The notes beneath the pieces were generated by a model, which worked only from the letters and a program-made list of their open reading frames with translations, ran no database searches and was not told where the DNA came from. From positions 2,728,001 to 2,792,000 of the forward strand of contig NZ_AP014924.1 of the NCBI RefSeq assembly GCF_001544015.1: a stretch of DNA of 64,000 nucleotides. The letters are read 5' to 3'. Shown here piece after piece: positions 1-8,763 of this stretch (position 1 is its first letter; every line of letters starts with the position of its first letter). This stretch comes from Limnochorda pilosa. Its GTDB lineage: Bacteria > Bacillota > Limnochordia > Limnochordales > Limnochordaceae. The position numbers were made by a program, and so were the translations under genes.

Positions 1-1168
1 CCAGCACCGCCCGGCCTCGCTCCTCCCGGGCCGGGGCGAATCCCTTCAGGTCCGCCCGGAACCGGTCCAGGAGGCCGGCCAGGGCAGTCCAGTCCCCCGC
101 CGCCTCCCGGGCCAGCCGCTCGAGCCGCTCGGGAAGCTCTCCCGGGCGGATCACCCGCAGGCCGTCGGCCCGGGCAGCCCAGGCGGCCAGGCCGTCGAAG
201 AGGGCCTCGGCCTGCTCGCCCGCCCGGCGGGTAGCGGGCAGGATCTGCCAGTCCAGCAGCTCCAGGAGCTCCTTGGCCTCACGGTCTGCCGCCTCGCCGG
301 CCAGCAGCCGTGCGGTGGCCAGGAGGCCGCCCCGGTTGCCCCGGCTCCGGTGCAGCCGGTGCAGGAGGCGCTCCACCCCGCGCCGGGTGAGCTGGCGCCC
401 CAGGTGGGCGCTGGCCGTCTCCTCCAGGTGGTGGGCCTCGTCCAGGATCACACAGCCGTAGACGGGCAGCACCGCCCGATCGGACTCCCACCCCACCGCC
501 TGCCTCACCACCGCATCGGCCAGGAGCAGGTGGTGGTTGACCACCAGGAGCTGCGCGCCTTCCATCTTCCGCCGGGCCTGGAAGAAGTGGCATCGCTGGA
601 AGAGGGGGCAGTCGGCCCGCAGGCAGGCGTCGGGGTCGGCCGAGACCTCCTCCCAGAGCTCCGCGGTGGGCTCGAAGGGGAGCTCCGAACGGCTCCCCTC
701 ATCGACCTCATCGGCCCACGCGGCCAGGGCCTGAAGCTCGTCCTCGGTCTCCTCGTCCTGCTCCTCGGGGCGGCTGCGGATCCGCTCGAGCCTGAGCAGG
801 CAAAGGTAGTTGGCCCACCCCTTCACCAGGGCGTGGGTGAACGAGAAGGGCAGGACCTCTTGCAGCGACGGGAGGTCCTTGGAGACCAGCTGCTCCTGCA
901 GGGGGATGGTCTGGGTGGAGACCACCACCCGCTCGCCGGTGGCGTGAGCGTAGAAGAGGGCGGGAACCAGGTAGGCCAACGACTTCCCCGTTCCGGTCCC
1001 CGCCTCGATGAGGGCCACCGCAGCCGGCGGGCCGGCGCTGCCCTCGAGCACCAGGGCCACCTGGCGGGCCATGCGGGCCTGCTGGGGTCGCCACTCGTAC
1101 TGCGGGAGCGCACGGGCGAGCGGACCGTCGGCCCGGAAGAAGTCTTCCGCCTCCCGCACCCATCCCAC
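1..1168 (-). CDS. dinG: DinG-family ATP-dependent DNA helicase (partial, C-terminus off the window)
   Basis: This is an XPD/DinG-type superfamily 2 helicase, expected to unwind DNA 5' to 3' in repair. About 389 codons are visible and the frame stays open to base 1. Walker A EAGTGTGKS is at residues 55-63. A lone Cys (NYLC) is near residue 120 and three closely spaced Cys near 180-190 complete the four ligands of an iron-sulfur cluster. An NHHLLLAD segment follows, and the DEAH box (ILDEAHHLE) is near 240. The start is GTG at 1168, 8 bases after GGAGG. It follows the MraY-like gene by 30 bases. The family call is firm; whether a DnaQ-like exonuclease domain is present can be excluded, because the protein starts directly at the helicase domain. 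Confidence 0.9.
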   Translation of the reverse strand, partial: MGWVREAEDFFRADGPLARALPQYEWRPQQARMARQVALVLEGSAGPPAAVALIEAGTGTGKSLAYLVPALFYAHATGERVVVSTQTIPLQEQLVSKDLPSLQEVLPFSFTHALVKGWANYLCLLRLERIRSRPEEQDEETEDELQALAAWADEVDEGSRSELPFEPTAELWEEVSADPDACLRADCPLFQRCHFFQARRKMEGAQLLVVNHHLLLADAVVRQAVGWESDRAVLPVYGCVILDEAHHLEETASAHLGRQLTRRGVERLLHRLHRSRGNRGGLLATARLLAGEAADREAKELLELLDWQILPATRRAGEQAEALFDGLAAWAARADGLRVIRPGELPERLERLAREAAGDWTALAGLLDRFRADLKGFAPAREERGRAVL

Positions 1169-1198
1169 CGGCCGGCCTCCTCCACCTTCGATGCTGGA

Positions 1199-2113
1199 TC
1201 ACTTCGACGCCCCCCCTCCCTCCCCTTCCGGGCCCGTCTCCAACCGCCCCAGCCGGTCCAGCCACCGCAGCAGGGGGGAGCCTTCGATCCGCTCCGAGAG
1301 CGAGGCCCGCTCGGTGTAGAGGTGAAGGCCGACCAGCGCCGCCAGCAGCAGCACCCACGCCCCCGGGGGCAGGGCGCGCCAGGCCACCCAGCCCGCCAGG
1401 GCGCCGAGGGCATTGGCCCCCGCGTCCCCCAGGACCCCCTCTTCCCGCAGGTCCCACCCCAAGATCCCCAGCGCGGCTGCCGCGCCCGGCAGGGTGGGCA
1501 ACGCCGAACGCGGGTCGGCAACGAAGGCCACGGCCAGGAGCAGGAGCGCGACCTTGAGGGCCCGGCCCGGCCGCACGTCCAGCAGGTTGACGGCGTTCGC
1601 CGTCAGGGCCAGGAGAACGGCTCCGGCAAGCAGCGCGAACGCCCCCGGCGCAGCGCCCGTCCAGGAACCGGATGCCGCGGCCAGCAACGCACCGGCACCC
1701 AGCAGGAAGACCTTCAGGGCACCCGTGGTGAGCCGCCCCTCCGCGAGGGCCCGGCCGTGCCCCCGCAGGCCCCGGCTGCTCCCGTCGCCCAGGAGGTCGT
1801 CGATCCAGCCCACCAGGGCCGCCCACAGGATCCAGGCGGCCAGGGCCACCCCGGTGCCCGTGGCCGCCGCGGCCCGGCCCGGAAGGGCTCCCGCCCCAGG
1901 AGAGCTCCAGGGCAGCGCCACGAGCGCCCCCACCGCCCAGAGGGCCGCCGCGGCCGCGAGCGCCCAGGCGACGCCCAGCCCCAAGGGCACCCAGCGGCCG
2001 CGGTAGTTGGTGACCCCCAGGTGGCGCTCCCGGCTCCAGCCGAGGATCGCCCGGCCCAGGAGCCGGCTCCCGGCCCAGGCCGCGGCCGCCGCGAGGAGCC
2101 AAGGCCATGCCAT
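1199..2113 (-). CDS. MraY/WecA-like membrane glycosyl-1-phosphate transferase homologue
   Basis: This is a very hydrophobic 304-residue protein with about ten predicted membrane segments, related to the polyprenyl-phosphate N-acetylhexosamine-1-phosphate transferases (GT4/MraY superfamily). Family signals are NYRGRWVPLG near residue 36, the aspartate-rich WIDDLLGD near 100 followed by GHGRAL and LTTGALK, and NAVNLLDVRPGRALK near 175. The last replaces the usual NxxNxxDGLDG of MraY, so the true substrate is unknown. The start is 4 bases after the stop of the GT2 gene. With the GT2, MctB/SteB-like and SteA genes it forms one tightly packed unit downstream of spo0A. I infer a role in a lipid-linked envelope glycan. 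Confidence 0.75.
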   Translation of the reverse strand: MAWPWLLAAAAAWAGSRLLGRAILGWSRERHLGVTNYRGRWVPLGLGVAWALAAAAALWAVGALVALPWSSPGAGALPGRAAAATGTGVALAAWILWAALVGWIDDLLGDGSSRGLRGHGRALAEGRLTTGALKVFLLGAGALLAAASGSWTGAAPGAFALLAGAVLLALTANAVNLLDVRPGRALKVALLLLAVAFVADPRSALPTLPGAAAALGILGWDLREEGVLGDAGANALGALAGWVAWRALPPGAWVLLLAALVGLHLYTERASLSERIEGSPLLRWLDRLGRLETGPEGEGGGASK

Positions 2114-2117
2114 CGCC

Positions 2118-2807
2118 CTACCCCCTCCCTAGCCGCGCCGCCAGAACCCGAAGGATGGCCGCCAGCTGCCGGCCCCGGTGGAGGAAGCCCGCCAGGTCCC
2201 GCCCTGTGGCCCGGTGCCGGAGGGGGATGGCGACCTCCACCACCCGGAAGCCCGCGCGCAGGGCGTCCACCGTCAGGCCCACCTCCACCCCGAACCCGGA
2301 GGCCAGGGGGGCCACCCGCTCCAGCACGGCCCGCCGCACCGCCCTCTGGCCCGACAGGGGCGCCCCGGCGACGAACCCCGTCAGGCGGCGGATCCCCCAG
2401 CGCGCCACCCCGCTGGCCAGGCCGAAGCCCCCACCCCCGCCGCTGAACGCGGCCACGGCCACGTCGGCCTGGCCGCCTGCCACCGCCTCCACCAGCGGCC
2501 AGAGCCGGGCTGCGGTCTCCTCCAGGTCCGCGTCCAGGAAGAGGACGATGCCGGACTCCGTGGCGCGCCACCCCGCCTCCATGGCTTGGCCCTTTCCGTG
2601 GCTCCCCGCCCACCGCACCACCCGCGCGCCGGCCTGCGCAGCCACGTCAGCCGTCCCATCGGTGGAGCCGTCGTCGACCACCACCACCTCCTCCAGGGGC
2701 AGGGAGGCCAGGGCGGCCAGGGTGGACCCCAAGCAAGGCTCCTCGTTCCGGGCCGGCACCACCCCCGCGACCCGCGCCGGACCGCTGTCTCGATCTCCCG
2801 CGGTCAC
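2118..2807 (-). CDS. Family 2 glycosyltransferase
   Basis: This is a 229-residue GT-A fold glycosyltransferase. The nucleotide-sugar binding start VVPARNEE is near residue 15, VVVDDGSTDGT is near 45, and the metal-binding DADLE is near 90. A later EVGLTVDALRAGFRVVEV segment is typical of glucosyl-phosphoglycerate or polyprenyl-phosphate transferases. There is no clear membrane segment. The start is GTG at 2807, whose GTGA overlaps the TGA stop of the MctB-like gene, so the two are translationally coupled. Together with the MraY-like gene just downstream, it probably builds an envelope glycolipid; donor and acceptor cannot be read from the sequence. Confidence 0.85.
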   Translation of the reverse strand: MTAGDRDSGPARVAGVVPARNEEPCLGSTLAALASLPLEEVVVVDDGSTDGTADVAAQAGARVVRWAGSHGKGQAMEAGWRATESGIVLFLDADLEETAARLWPLVEAVAGGQADVAVAAFSGGGGGFGLASGVARWGIRRLTGFVAGAPLSGQRAVRRAVLERVAPLASGFGVEVGLTVDALRAGFRVVEVAIPLRHRATGRDLAGFLHRGRQLAAILRVLAARLGRG

Positions 2808-3544
2808 GGCAGCCGGGGGCCTTCCGAGGCCCACCCGTAGCGACCGGGGCGCCGGGCCGCCAGCCCCAGGACCACCGCCACCGCGGCCACGGGGTGGTCC
2901 AGTGGGCCCACGGCGGCCCACCCGTCAGGCAAGGGGAGCTCCCGGTCCGGGAAGCGGTCGGGCAGGGCCAGCAGCGGGAAGGCTGCGGCCGGCGCCGTCG
3001 CGGGCAGGAGGGCCGTGGGGGTCAGGCCCTCCCCCTGGAACCCGGTTCCGGCCACCACCACCAGCGCGTCGACCTCGGCCGCCCCCCGGGAGCCCCGGCC
3101 GGCCGCCTGCGGGCTTTGGTCTTCGCCCGGGGCCGGGCGTGCGGCAGGGTCCGGCGCCGCGGCCGGGCGGCCCCAGGGGAGGCTCACCACCCGGGCGCCT
3201 GAAAGGCGCAGGACCTCCAGCAGCCCGGCCGGCGCCCGGTGATCCGGGGCGGTCACCACCCCCACCGTGCGGCCTTCCAGCCGTCCCTTCACCAGAAGAG
3301 GAAGGACCTCGGCGCCGAAGGCCCGCCACCCCGCCGCCTCCTGCGTCAGCCGCGCCTCGCGCTCCAGCAACGCATGCTGGGCCTCGCGGCTCGCGTTCAG
3401 CTCGTCTTCGATCCGGTCCAACGCCGCCTGCTGGCGCTGGATCCACGCGTCGTCCCCGCCCAACCCCAGCCCGATCACCATGCCCAGCGCCAGCGCCAAA
3501 AAGACGGCTCCGAGCGAGGCCAGGTGGCTTCGCCACTCCACCAC
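2804..3544 (-). CDS. MctB/SteB-like membrane-anchored coiled-coil protein (DUF3186 copper-transport family)
   Basis: A 246-residue protein with one N-terminal membrane anchor (about residues 8-30, rich in A/L/G with GMVIGLGLG). A coiled-coil stretch follows (about 35-75, RQQAALDRIEDELNASREA), then an alpha/beta domain starting TVGVVTAPDH. This matches the family annotated as copper transporter MctB, also called SteB, which in actinobacteria is paired with SteA. A SteA gene lies immediately upstream here. The start is GTG at 3544 after GAGGAGG. Copper transport is the family label from mycobacteria; in this context a partner role with SteA in envelope or division is at least as likely. Confidence 0.8.
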   Translation of the reverse strand: MVEWRSHLASLGAVFLALALGMVIGLGLGGDDAWIQRQQAALDRIEDELNASREAQHALLEREARLTQEAAGWRAFGAEVLPLLVKGRLEGRTVGVVTAPDHRAPAGLLEVLRLSGARVVSLPWGRPAAAPDPAARPAPGEDQSPQAAGRGSRGAAEVDALVVVAGTGFQGEGLTPTALLPATAPAAAFPLLALPDRFPDRELPLPDGWAAVGPLDHPVAAVAVVLGLAARRPGRYGWASEGPRLP

Positions 3545-3564
3545 ACAGCCGCCTCCTCAGGCCC

Positions 3565-4722
3565 TCACCATCCCGCCCAGATCCTGAGCTGCAGCCAGAC
3601 CAGCCGTACCGCCTCCCGCACGGGCGGGGCCAGGAGCACCACCACCAGCAGGGGGAGCAGGGCTGCGGCCATCAGCCCCACCCAGTAGGATGCGCGGGGG
3701 CGGGCCTGGTAAAGCCGGCTTACCCCCCGGGCGTCCACCAGCCGGGGGCCCAGCTTGGTACGGACCAGCAAGGTGCTCGCCATGCCGCTCCGGCCCTTCT
3801 CCAGGAAGTCGATGAGGTTCGAGTGCGAGCCGACGGCCACGATCAGCTCGGCACCCTCCTGGTGGGCGAGCATCATGGCCAGGTCTTCGCTGGTGCCCAC
3901 CATGGGCACCACGTGGGCCGCCCGGCCCGCCGCCAGGACCCGGTCGAGCCCCGGTGCCCGCCCGTCCGCGTAGGCGTGCACCACCAGCTCCGCGCCGCAG
4001 GTGAGGGCCCGGTCCGAGACCGAGTCGAAGTCGCCCACGATCAGGTCCGGGGTGATGCCTTCCTCCAAGAGCGCGTCGGCCCCGCCGTCCACGGCCAGGG
4101 TCACGGGGCGCACCTCCGCCAGGTAGGGGCGAATGGCTCGCAGGTCGTCCCGGAACCCGCGCCCCCGGACCACCACCAGCGCGTGGCGGCCGTGCAGTCG
4201 GGTCCGCAGGGGCGGGTGGGCCAGCGGCCTGAGAACGGCATCCTGCTCCCGCAGGGCATATTGTAAGGTATTTTCGATGAATTTACGCAACTCTTCGTCC
4301 AGGTGGGCCTGCCCCTGGTTCCACCGGGCCTCCAGCGACGCCTGGGAGACCGGCACCGCCGCGCCCCGCCATCCCGTCGCGCTGCGAAGGGTGCCTCCCT
4401 CCACCCGGAGCACGTCCCCTTCGCGCACGGCGTCCAGCACGTCGGGCCCCGCCTCTTCCAGGAGGGGAAGACCCGCCTCCCAGAGCAACCACGGGCCCTG
4501 CGCCGGAAACCGGCCCGTAAGGAAGGAGCTCGCGTTCACCACGGCCGCGGGCCGGCACCGCACCAGGGCCTCCGCGGCCAGCCCGTCCATGTCCGGGTGG
4601 TCGACCACCGCGATCTCCCCAGGATGGAGGCGCTCCACCAGGTGCTTGGTCACCCGGTCCACCCGGGCGATCCCTTCCGCGACGGGGACGTCGGCCACCG
4701 TTCCGCCGGGCCGGGTGACCAT
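3565..4722 (-). CDS. steA: SteA-like putative cytokinetic-ring protein
   Basis: A 385-residue protein. The body has a thiamin-pyrophosphokinase-like alpha/beta fold: VVDHPDMDGLAAEALV near residue 38, ALVVVRGRGFRDDL mid-protein, then DLIVGDFDSVSDRAL with the DFDS motif. One hydrophobic segment near the C-terminus (about 345-370, LMAAALLPLLVVVLLAPP) probably anchors it. This order matches SteA, which in Corynebacterium acts with SteB in envelope integrity and cell division. The ATG overlaps the spo0A stop (ATGA), so translation is coupled to spo0A. The catalytic use of the pyrophosphokinase-like fold is unknown. Confidence 0.85.
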   Translation of the reverse strand: MVTRPGGTVADVPVAEGIARVDRVTKHLVERLHPGEIAVVDHPDMDGLAAEALVRCRPAAVVNASSFLTGRFPAQGPWLLWEAGLPLLEEAGPDVLDAVREGDVLRVEGGTLRSATGWRGAAVPVSQASLEARWNQGQAHLDEELRKFIENTLQYALREQDAVLRPLAHPPLRTRLHGRHALVVVRGRGFRDDLRAIRPYLAEVRPVTLAVDGGADALLEEGITPDLIVGDFDSVSDRALTCGAELVVHAYADGRAPGLDRVLAAGRAAHVVPMVGTSEDLAMMLAHQEGAELIVAVGSHSNLIDFLEKGRSGMASTLLVRTKLGPRLVDARGVSRLYQARPRASYWVGLMAAALLPLLVVVLLAPPVREAVRLVWLQLRIWAGW

Positions 4723-5498
4723 CAGGCACCCAGCCCCCGGCCGTTACGTGCCGCCAGGGAGACCTCGTCGGCCATGCGGGCGATGAAGGAAGAGTTGGTC
4801 GGCTTGCCGGTGCGCATGTCCACCGCATAGGTGAAGATCTCGTTCAGCCGCGGCAGGTTGCCCCGGGTCCAGGTGGCCTCGATGGCGTGCCGGATGGCCC
4901 GTTCCACCTTGTCGGCGGTGGTGCCGAAGCGGCGGGCCACGTTGGGATAGAGGCCCTTGGTGACCCGCGAGAGGAGCTCGGGCTGCTCGCTCACCTGCAT
5001 GATCGCCTCCCGCAGGTAGAGGTATCCCTTGTAGTGGGCGGGCACCCCCAGGTCGCTCATCATGCGGGCGACGTGCTCCTCCAGGCGCGGGTCCCGCACC
5101 CGGCGGGGCACGGGATCGGGGCGACGTACCGCCTCCCGGATCCGCTGCAGCAGAATGCCCATCTCCATGGGCTTCATGCAGTAGTAGTGGGCGCCCAGAC
5201 CCATGGCGCGCTCGATCAGATCCTCCTGACCGAACGCGCTCACCACCACGACCTTGATCTTCCCCGTGGCCCCGTCCCCGTCGCGCCGGAGCTGCTCCAG
5301 CACCCCGAAGCCATCCAGGTGGGGCATCACCAGGTCGAGGACGAGCACGTCGGGCTGCCAGACGGGCAGGAAGGCCAGCGCGCTGCGCCCGTCCTCGACC
5401 GCCCCGGCCCACTCCATGTCGGGCTCGCCCTCGATGCCGCGCTGCAAGAGGCGGCTGAAGTGGGCGTTGTCATCGGCCACCATCACCCGGATCGCCAC
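4722..5498 (-). CDS. spo0A: Spo0A, master response regulator of sporulation
   Basis: A 258-residue response regulator that, once phosphorylated by the phosphorelay, commits the cell to sporulation. The receiver domain has acidic D9-D10, the phospho-acceptor D55 in VLDLVMPHLDG, and the conserved lysine in CMKPMEMG. The C-terminal Spo0A DNA-binding domain is well conserved, including RVTKGLYPNVARRFGTT and RHAIEATWTRGN. The start is GTG at 5498 with GGAGG 6 bases upstream. It follows spoIVB, as in Bacillus and Clostridia. I found no convincing 0A box or sigma-H promoter in the 72-base spacer before it. Confidence 0.98.
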   Translation of the reverse strand: MAIRVMVADDNAHFSRLLQRGIEGEPDMEWAGAVEDGRSALAFLPVWQPDVLVLDLVMPHLDGFGVLEQLRRDGDGATGKIKVVVVSAFGQEDLIERAMGLGAHYYCMKPMEMGILLQRIREAVRRPDPVPRRVRDPRLEEHVARMMSDLGVPAHYKGYLYLREAIMQVSEQPELLSRVTKGLYPNVARRFGTTADKVERAIRHAIEATWTRGNLPRLNEIFTYAVDMRTGKPTNSSFIARMADEVSLAARNGRGLGA

Positions 5499-5570
5499 CC
5501 CCCGGCCTCCCTTCCCGCGTGCGCGCGATGGTTGCAGGGCCGTCCCTGGCCCAGTCTACCGAATTCTCCT

Positions 5571-6884
5571 TCACGACGCCTTCCTCCTTTCACCGGGCGC
5601 ACCCTGTCGAGCCTCGGGCGTGGGCAGCGCGCCGTCGAGCCCTGTTTCGTAGACCATCCACTCGGCCAGGATCCCGAACCCCCGTCGGGGGTCGTTGACG
5701 AAGACGTGGGTGAGCGCCCCCACCAGGCGGCCCCCCTGCAGGATGGGGCTCCCCGACATCCCCTGGACGATGCCGTCGGTCCGGGCCAGGAGGCGGGGAT
5801 CGGTGATCTCCAGCACCAGGCCCCGATCGCTGGGCGCCCGCTGGCCGCGCACTTCCAGGATCTCCACCTCGAAGGTCTCCACCCGCTGATCGTCCAGGAC
5901 CGTGAGCATCTGGGCGGGGCCGGGGCGCACCTCCTGGGCCAGCGCGACGGGAACGGGCCGGTTCACGGCCCCCGGCGGCGGCTCGCGCAGCAGCCGGCCG
6001 TAGATCCCGAAAGGTGTGTTCTTCTCGATGACCCCCAGGGACCCGCCGCTGTCCAGCACGCCCACCTTCTCGCCCGGCTCGCCGCTGAGGCTGGGACGCA
6101 GACCCTCCACCCGGGCTGCGACGATCTGCCCGTCGTGGAGGGTCACGGGCCGTTCCTGGGTGTCCGTCACCTGGTGCCCCAGGGCGGCGAAGAGGTCCCG
6201 CTCGGGGTCGAAGAAGGTGAGGGTCCCCACCCCGGCCGTTGCCTCCTGGAGGACGATGCCCAGGAGATAAAGCTCCTGATCGCCCTCCTGCACGCGGACC
6301 GGGCGGACGCGCAGGGTGAGCCGGTCGCTGCCCCGCTCCACCTGCAGGCTCACCTCGCGGCCCGCACGACCGGCCAGGCGGGCGAGGCGCTCCACCTCCG
6401 TCGCCCGCTGCACGGGCTGCCCATCCACGGCCAGGAGGCGGTCACCTTCCTGGACGCCCGCCTCGGCGGCGGGGCTCTGCTCGTTCCCCGTCGCGGCCCG
6501 GACGCGGATGGTCCGCTCGACCACCAGCCCTCGAGGCGCCGTCACCACCCCGATGGACTGCCCGCCGGGCACCATCTGCACCCGGGGAACCACCGACACC
6601 TGCATGGTCCCCAGCGGGACCCACCCCAGGAAGCGGAGCTCGAGACGGCCCTGGCCCAGCGCCTCGCCCTGGAGGCGGAGGCCGCGGACGCTGGGGGATA
6701 GCCAGCCCCGGCCCTCCGCGTCGACCCAGCGGTAGAGGAGACCGGCCTGGAGCGGGTACGGCTCCCCGGGAAGGAGCCGCAGGTGGGAAGGCGAGGTTGC
6801 GAGGCGGAAGAGTCCTGGAAGGGCCAGGGCGAGCAAGATGAGGGCCAGCAAGGACAGGCTCCGGCCGAGTCGGCGCAAAGGCAC
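5571..6884 (-). CDS. spoIVB: SpoIVB serine peptidase
   Basis: A forespore serine peptidase that signals across the intermembrane space to release mother-cell SigK processing. The 437-residue protein has an N-terminal signal anchor (LSLLALILLALALPGLF), then a PDZ domain (GVQEGDRLLAVDGQPVQ near residue 140-155). The trypsin-like SpoIVB domain follows, with the histidine of ALGHQV and the nucleophile serine of GMSGSPIL. Length and domain order are normal for the family. The start is GTG at 6884 with a G-rich Shine-Dalgarno. Its target system is represented here by sigK at 31393-32091; spoIVFA and spoIVFB are not in the window. Confidence 0.97.
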   Translation of the reverse strand: MPLRRLGRSLSLLALILLALALPGLFRLATSPSHLRLLPGEPYPLQAGLLYRWVDAEGRGWLSPSVRGLRLQGEALGQGRLELRFLGWVPLGTMQVSVVPRVQMVPGGQSIGVVTAPRGLVVERTIRVRAATGNEQSPAAEAGVQEGDRLLAVDGQPVQRATEVERLARLAGRAGREVSLQVERGSDRLTLRVRPVRVQEGDQELYLLGIVLQEATAGVGTLTFFDPERDLFAALGHQVTDTQERPVTLHDGQIVAARVEGLRPSLSGEPGEKVGVLDSGGSLGVIEKNTPFGIYGRLLREPPPGAVNRPVPVALAQEVRPGPAQMLTVLDDQRVETFEVEILEVRGQRAPSDRGLVLEITDPRLLARTDGIVQGMSGSPILQGGRLVGALTHVFVNDPRRGFGILAEWMVYETGLDGALPTPEARQGAPGERRKAS

Positions 6885-6917
6885 CGAGATCCCCCCAGCG
6901 GGCGGCCTCCCAGCCTG

Positions 6918-6939
6918 AGCAGGTGCGGGAACACCTGCT
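6918..6939. repeat. Perfect 8-bp inverted repeat between recN and spoIVB
   Basis: AGCAGGTG and CACCTGCT are separated by six bases in the 75-base recN-spoIVB spacer. Read on the minus strand it would fold as a hairpin, but no U-run follows, so it is not a standard terminator. It could be an operator or an mRNA-processing hairpin upstream of the sporulation gene. Confidence 0.6.
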
Positions 6940-6959
6940 AGACTGCCCGCCGGGCGGGG

Positions 6960-8702
6960 TTACGGTGTTGGTGACTCGCTGGCGCTCCTGGTCTGCCGGG
7001 CCTCCTCCAGAAGCTGGCGGGCGTGTGCCCGGGCGGCCTCGCCGGCCTGCCCGCCCAGCATGCGGGTGAGTTCTTCCACCCGCGCCTCTCCTTCCAAACG
7101 GTCCACCCGGACCCGGGTCCGCTCGCCCTCCACGCTCTTGCTCACCCGGTAGTGGGCGTCGGCCAGGGAGGCGATCTGGGGCAGGTGGGTCACGCAGAGG
7201 ACCTGTTTCGCCCGGGCCAGGCGTTCCAGCCGGTGCCCCACCGCCTGGGCCGTTCGTCCGCCGATGCCGGCGTCGGCCTCGTCGAAGATGAGGGTGGGCG
7301 TGGCGTCGGCCTCGGCCAGCGCGCTCTTGAGCCCCAGCAGGATCCGGGAGAGCTCGCCCCCCGAGGCGATCCGGGAGAGCGGCCGCAGCCCCTCGCCGGG
7401 GTTGGGTTCGATGAGGAAGAGCACCCGCTCGAAACCGTGGGGGAAGGGGTGCAGCCGGCGGCCGGCCGCCTCCACGCCGTCGGCCGCCTCCTCCAGGCTC
7501 AGGTCCACCTGGAAGCGGCAGCGGTCCATCGCGAGCTGGCTCAGCTCGCCGGTGATCCGCTCCTCGAGACGCCGGGCCGCCTGGCGCCGAAGCTCGCCCA
7601 AGGCCTCGCCCGCCCCGGCCACCTGGCGCCGAAGGGCCGCGATCTCCTCCTCGAGCGCCGCGCTCGAGCCTTCCTCCCGTTCGAGTTCCTCCAGGCGGCG
7701 CCGGGCACGCGCCCCGTACGCCAGGATCTCGGCCGACCCGTCGCCGTACTTCCGGCTCAGGGTACGGACCAGGTGGAGGCGGCTCTCCAGCTCGTCCAGG
7801 CGCTGGGGATCCGCCCGCAGGCTCTCCAGGTAGGCGCGCAGCCCGTGGGCCGCCTCCGTGGCCTGCGCCGCCGCCGACTCCACCATGCCCAGCGACTCCT
7901 TCAGGGAGGGGTCGGTCTGCGCGGCCTGGCCCAGCTCCCGGGCCGCAGTGGCGAGCTGGTCGGAGGCGGCCGCCTGCTCGCCTCCCTCGTACAGGAGGCT
8001 GTAGGCCAGCTGTGCGGCCGTGCGGAGCTGCTCGGCGTGCGCCAGGCGCCGCCGCTCCTCCTCCAGCGCTTCCTCTTCCCCCGCTTCCAGGCTGGCGCCC
8101 TCGATCTCCTGGATCTGGAAGGCGAGCATCTCCGCCTCCCGGGCCCGCTCCCGCTCCGACGCGCGCAACGCCTCCAGCCGCCTCACCGCTTCGCTCCAGC
8201 GCGCGTACAGGTCCTCGTAGGCTCGCCGGGCGGCCAGGAGCTCCCCGCCGCCGAACTGGTCCAGCAGATCCAGCTGCCGGGCCGGGCTGGCCAGGAAGTG
8301 GTGGCTGTTCTGGGTCTGCAGCTCCACCAGCAGGGGCGCCACCCGCTGGAGGGTGGCCAGGGGCGCCAGGTGCCCGTTGAGCCGGCAGCGGTTGGCGGTG
8401 CGCCGGCTCAGGTCCCGCCGGACCACCAGGACCTCGTCGTCCTCCAGGAGGCCCTCCTCCGCCAGGAGCGCCCGCGCCTCGGGCCGGCCCGAGAGGTCGA
8501 AGGCGGCCTCCAGGAGCGCCTGCTCCGAACCCTCGCGGATCAGGTCGGCCTGGGCCCGCTCACCCAGCAGGGTCGTGATGCTGTCGATGAGGATCGACTT
8601 GCCGGCGCCCGTCTCACCCGTGAGCGCGCTGAGACCCCGTCCGAACGCGAGGTCGAGCCGCTCGATGAGCGCCACGTTCCGAAGGTGGAGTTCCAGGAGC
8701 AC
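6960..8702 (-). CDS. recN: DNA repair protein RecN
   Basis: An SMC-like ATPase that acts early in double-strand break repair. The 580-residue protein has an N-terminal head with Walker A GETGAGKS near residue 29. A long glutamate/arginine/alanine-rich coiled coil runs from about 150 to 390. The C-terminal head has the ABC signature ASGGELSR near 430 and Walker B LIFDEADAGIGG near 465. Length is normal for RecN. It lies between argR and spoIVB, the usual Firmicute order. Confidence 0.98.
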   Translation of the reverse strand: MLLELHLRNVALIERLDLAFGRGLSALTGETGAGKSILIDSITTLLGERAQADLIREGSEQALLEAAFDLSGRPEARALLAEEGLLEDDEVLVVRRDLSRRTANRCRLNGHLAPLATLQRVAPLLVELQTQNSHHFLASPARQLDLLDQFGGGELLAARRAYEDLYARWSEAVRRLEALRASERERAREAEMLAFQIQEIEGASLEAGEEEALEEERRRLAHAEQLRTAAQLAYSLLYEGGEQAAASDQLATAARELGQAAQTDPSLKESLGMVESAAAQATEAAHGLRAYLESLRADPQRLDELESRLHLVRTLSRKYGDGSAEILAYGARARRRLEELEREEGSSAALEEEIAALRRQVAGAGEALGELRRQAARRLEERITGELSQLAMDRCRFQVDLSLEEAADGVEAAGRRLHPFPHGFERVLFLIEPNPGEGLRPLSRIASGGELSRILLGLKSALAEADATPTLIFDEADAGIGGRTAQAVGHRLERLARAKQVLCVTHLPQIASLADAHYRVSKSVEGERTRVRVDRLEGEARVEELTRMLGGQAGEAARAHARQLLEEARQTRSASESPTP

Positions 8703-8763
8703 GCGACGGCGCCTCCTTTTCCCGAGGAAGCCTGGGCGCGGTCGGGGTGCGGGGGTGGAGGGG

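Noticed and set aside
350-4266. Long plus-strand open frames opposite dinG, the MraY-like gene, GT2, MctB and SteA
   Set aside because: They are Pro/Arg/Gly/His-rich shadows of recognised minus-strand genes.
5499-5570. Sigma-H promoter or 0A box before spo0A
   Set aside because: AGGAGAATTC looks suggestive, but spacing and the second hexamer do not fit either site.
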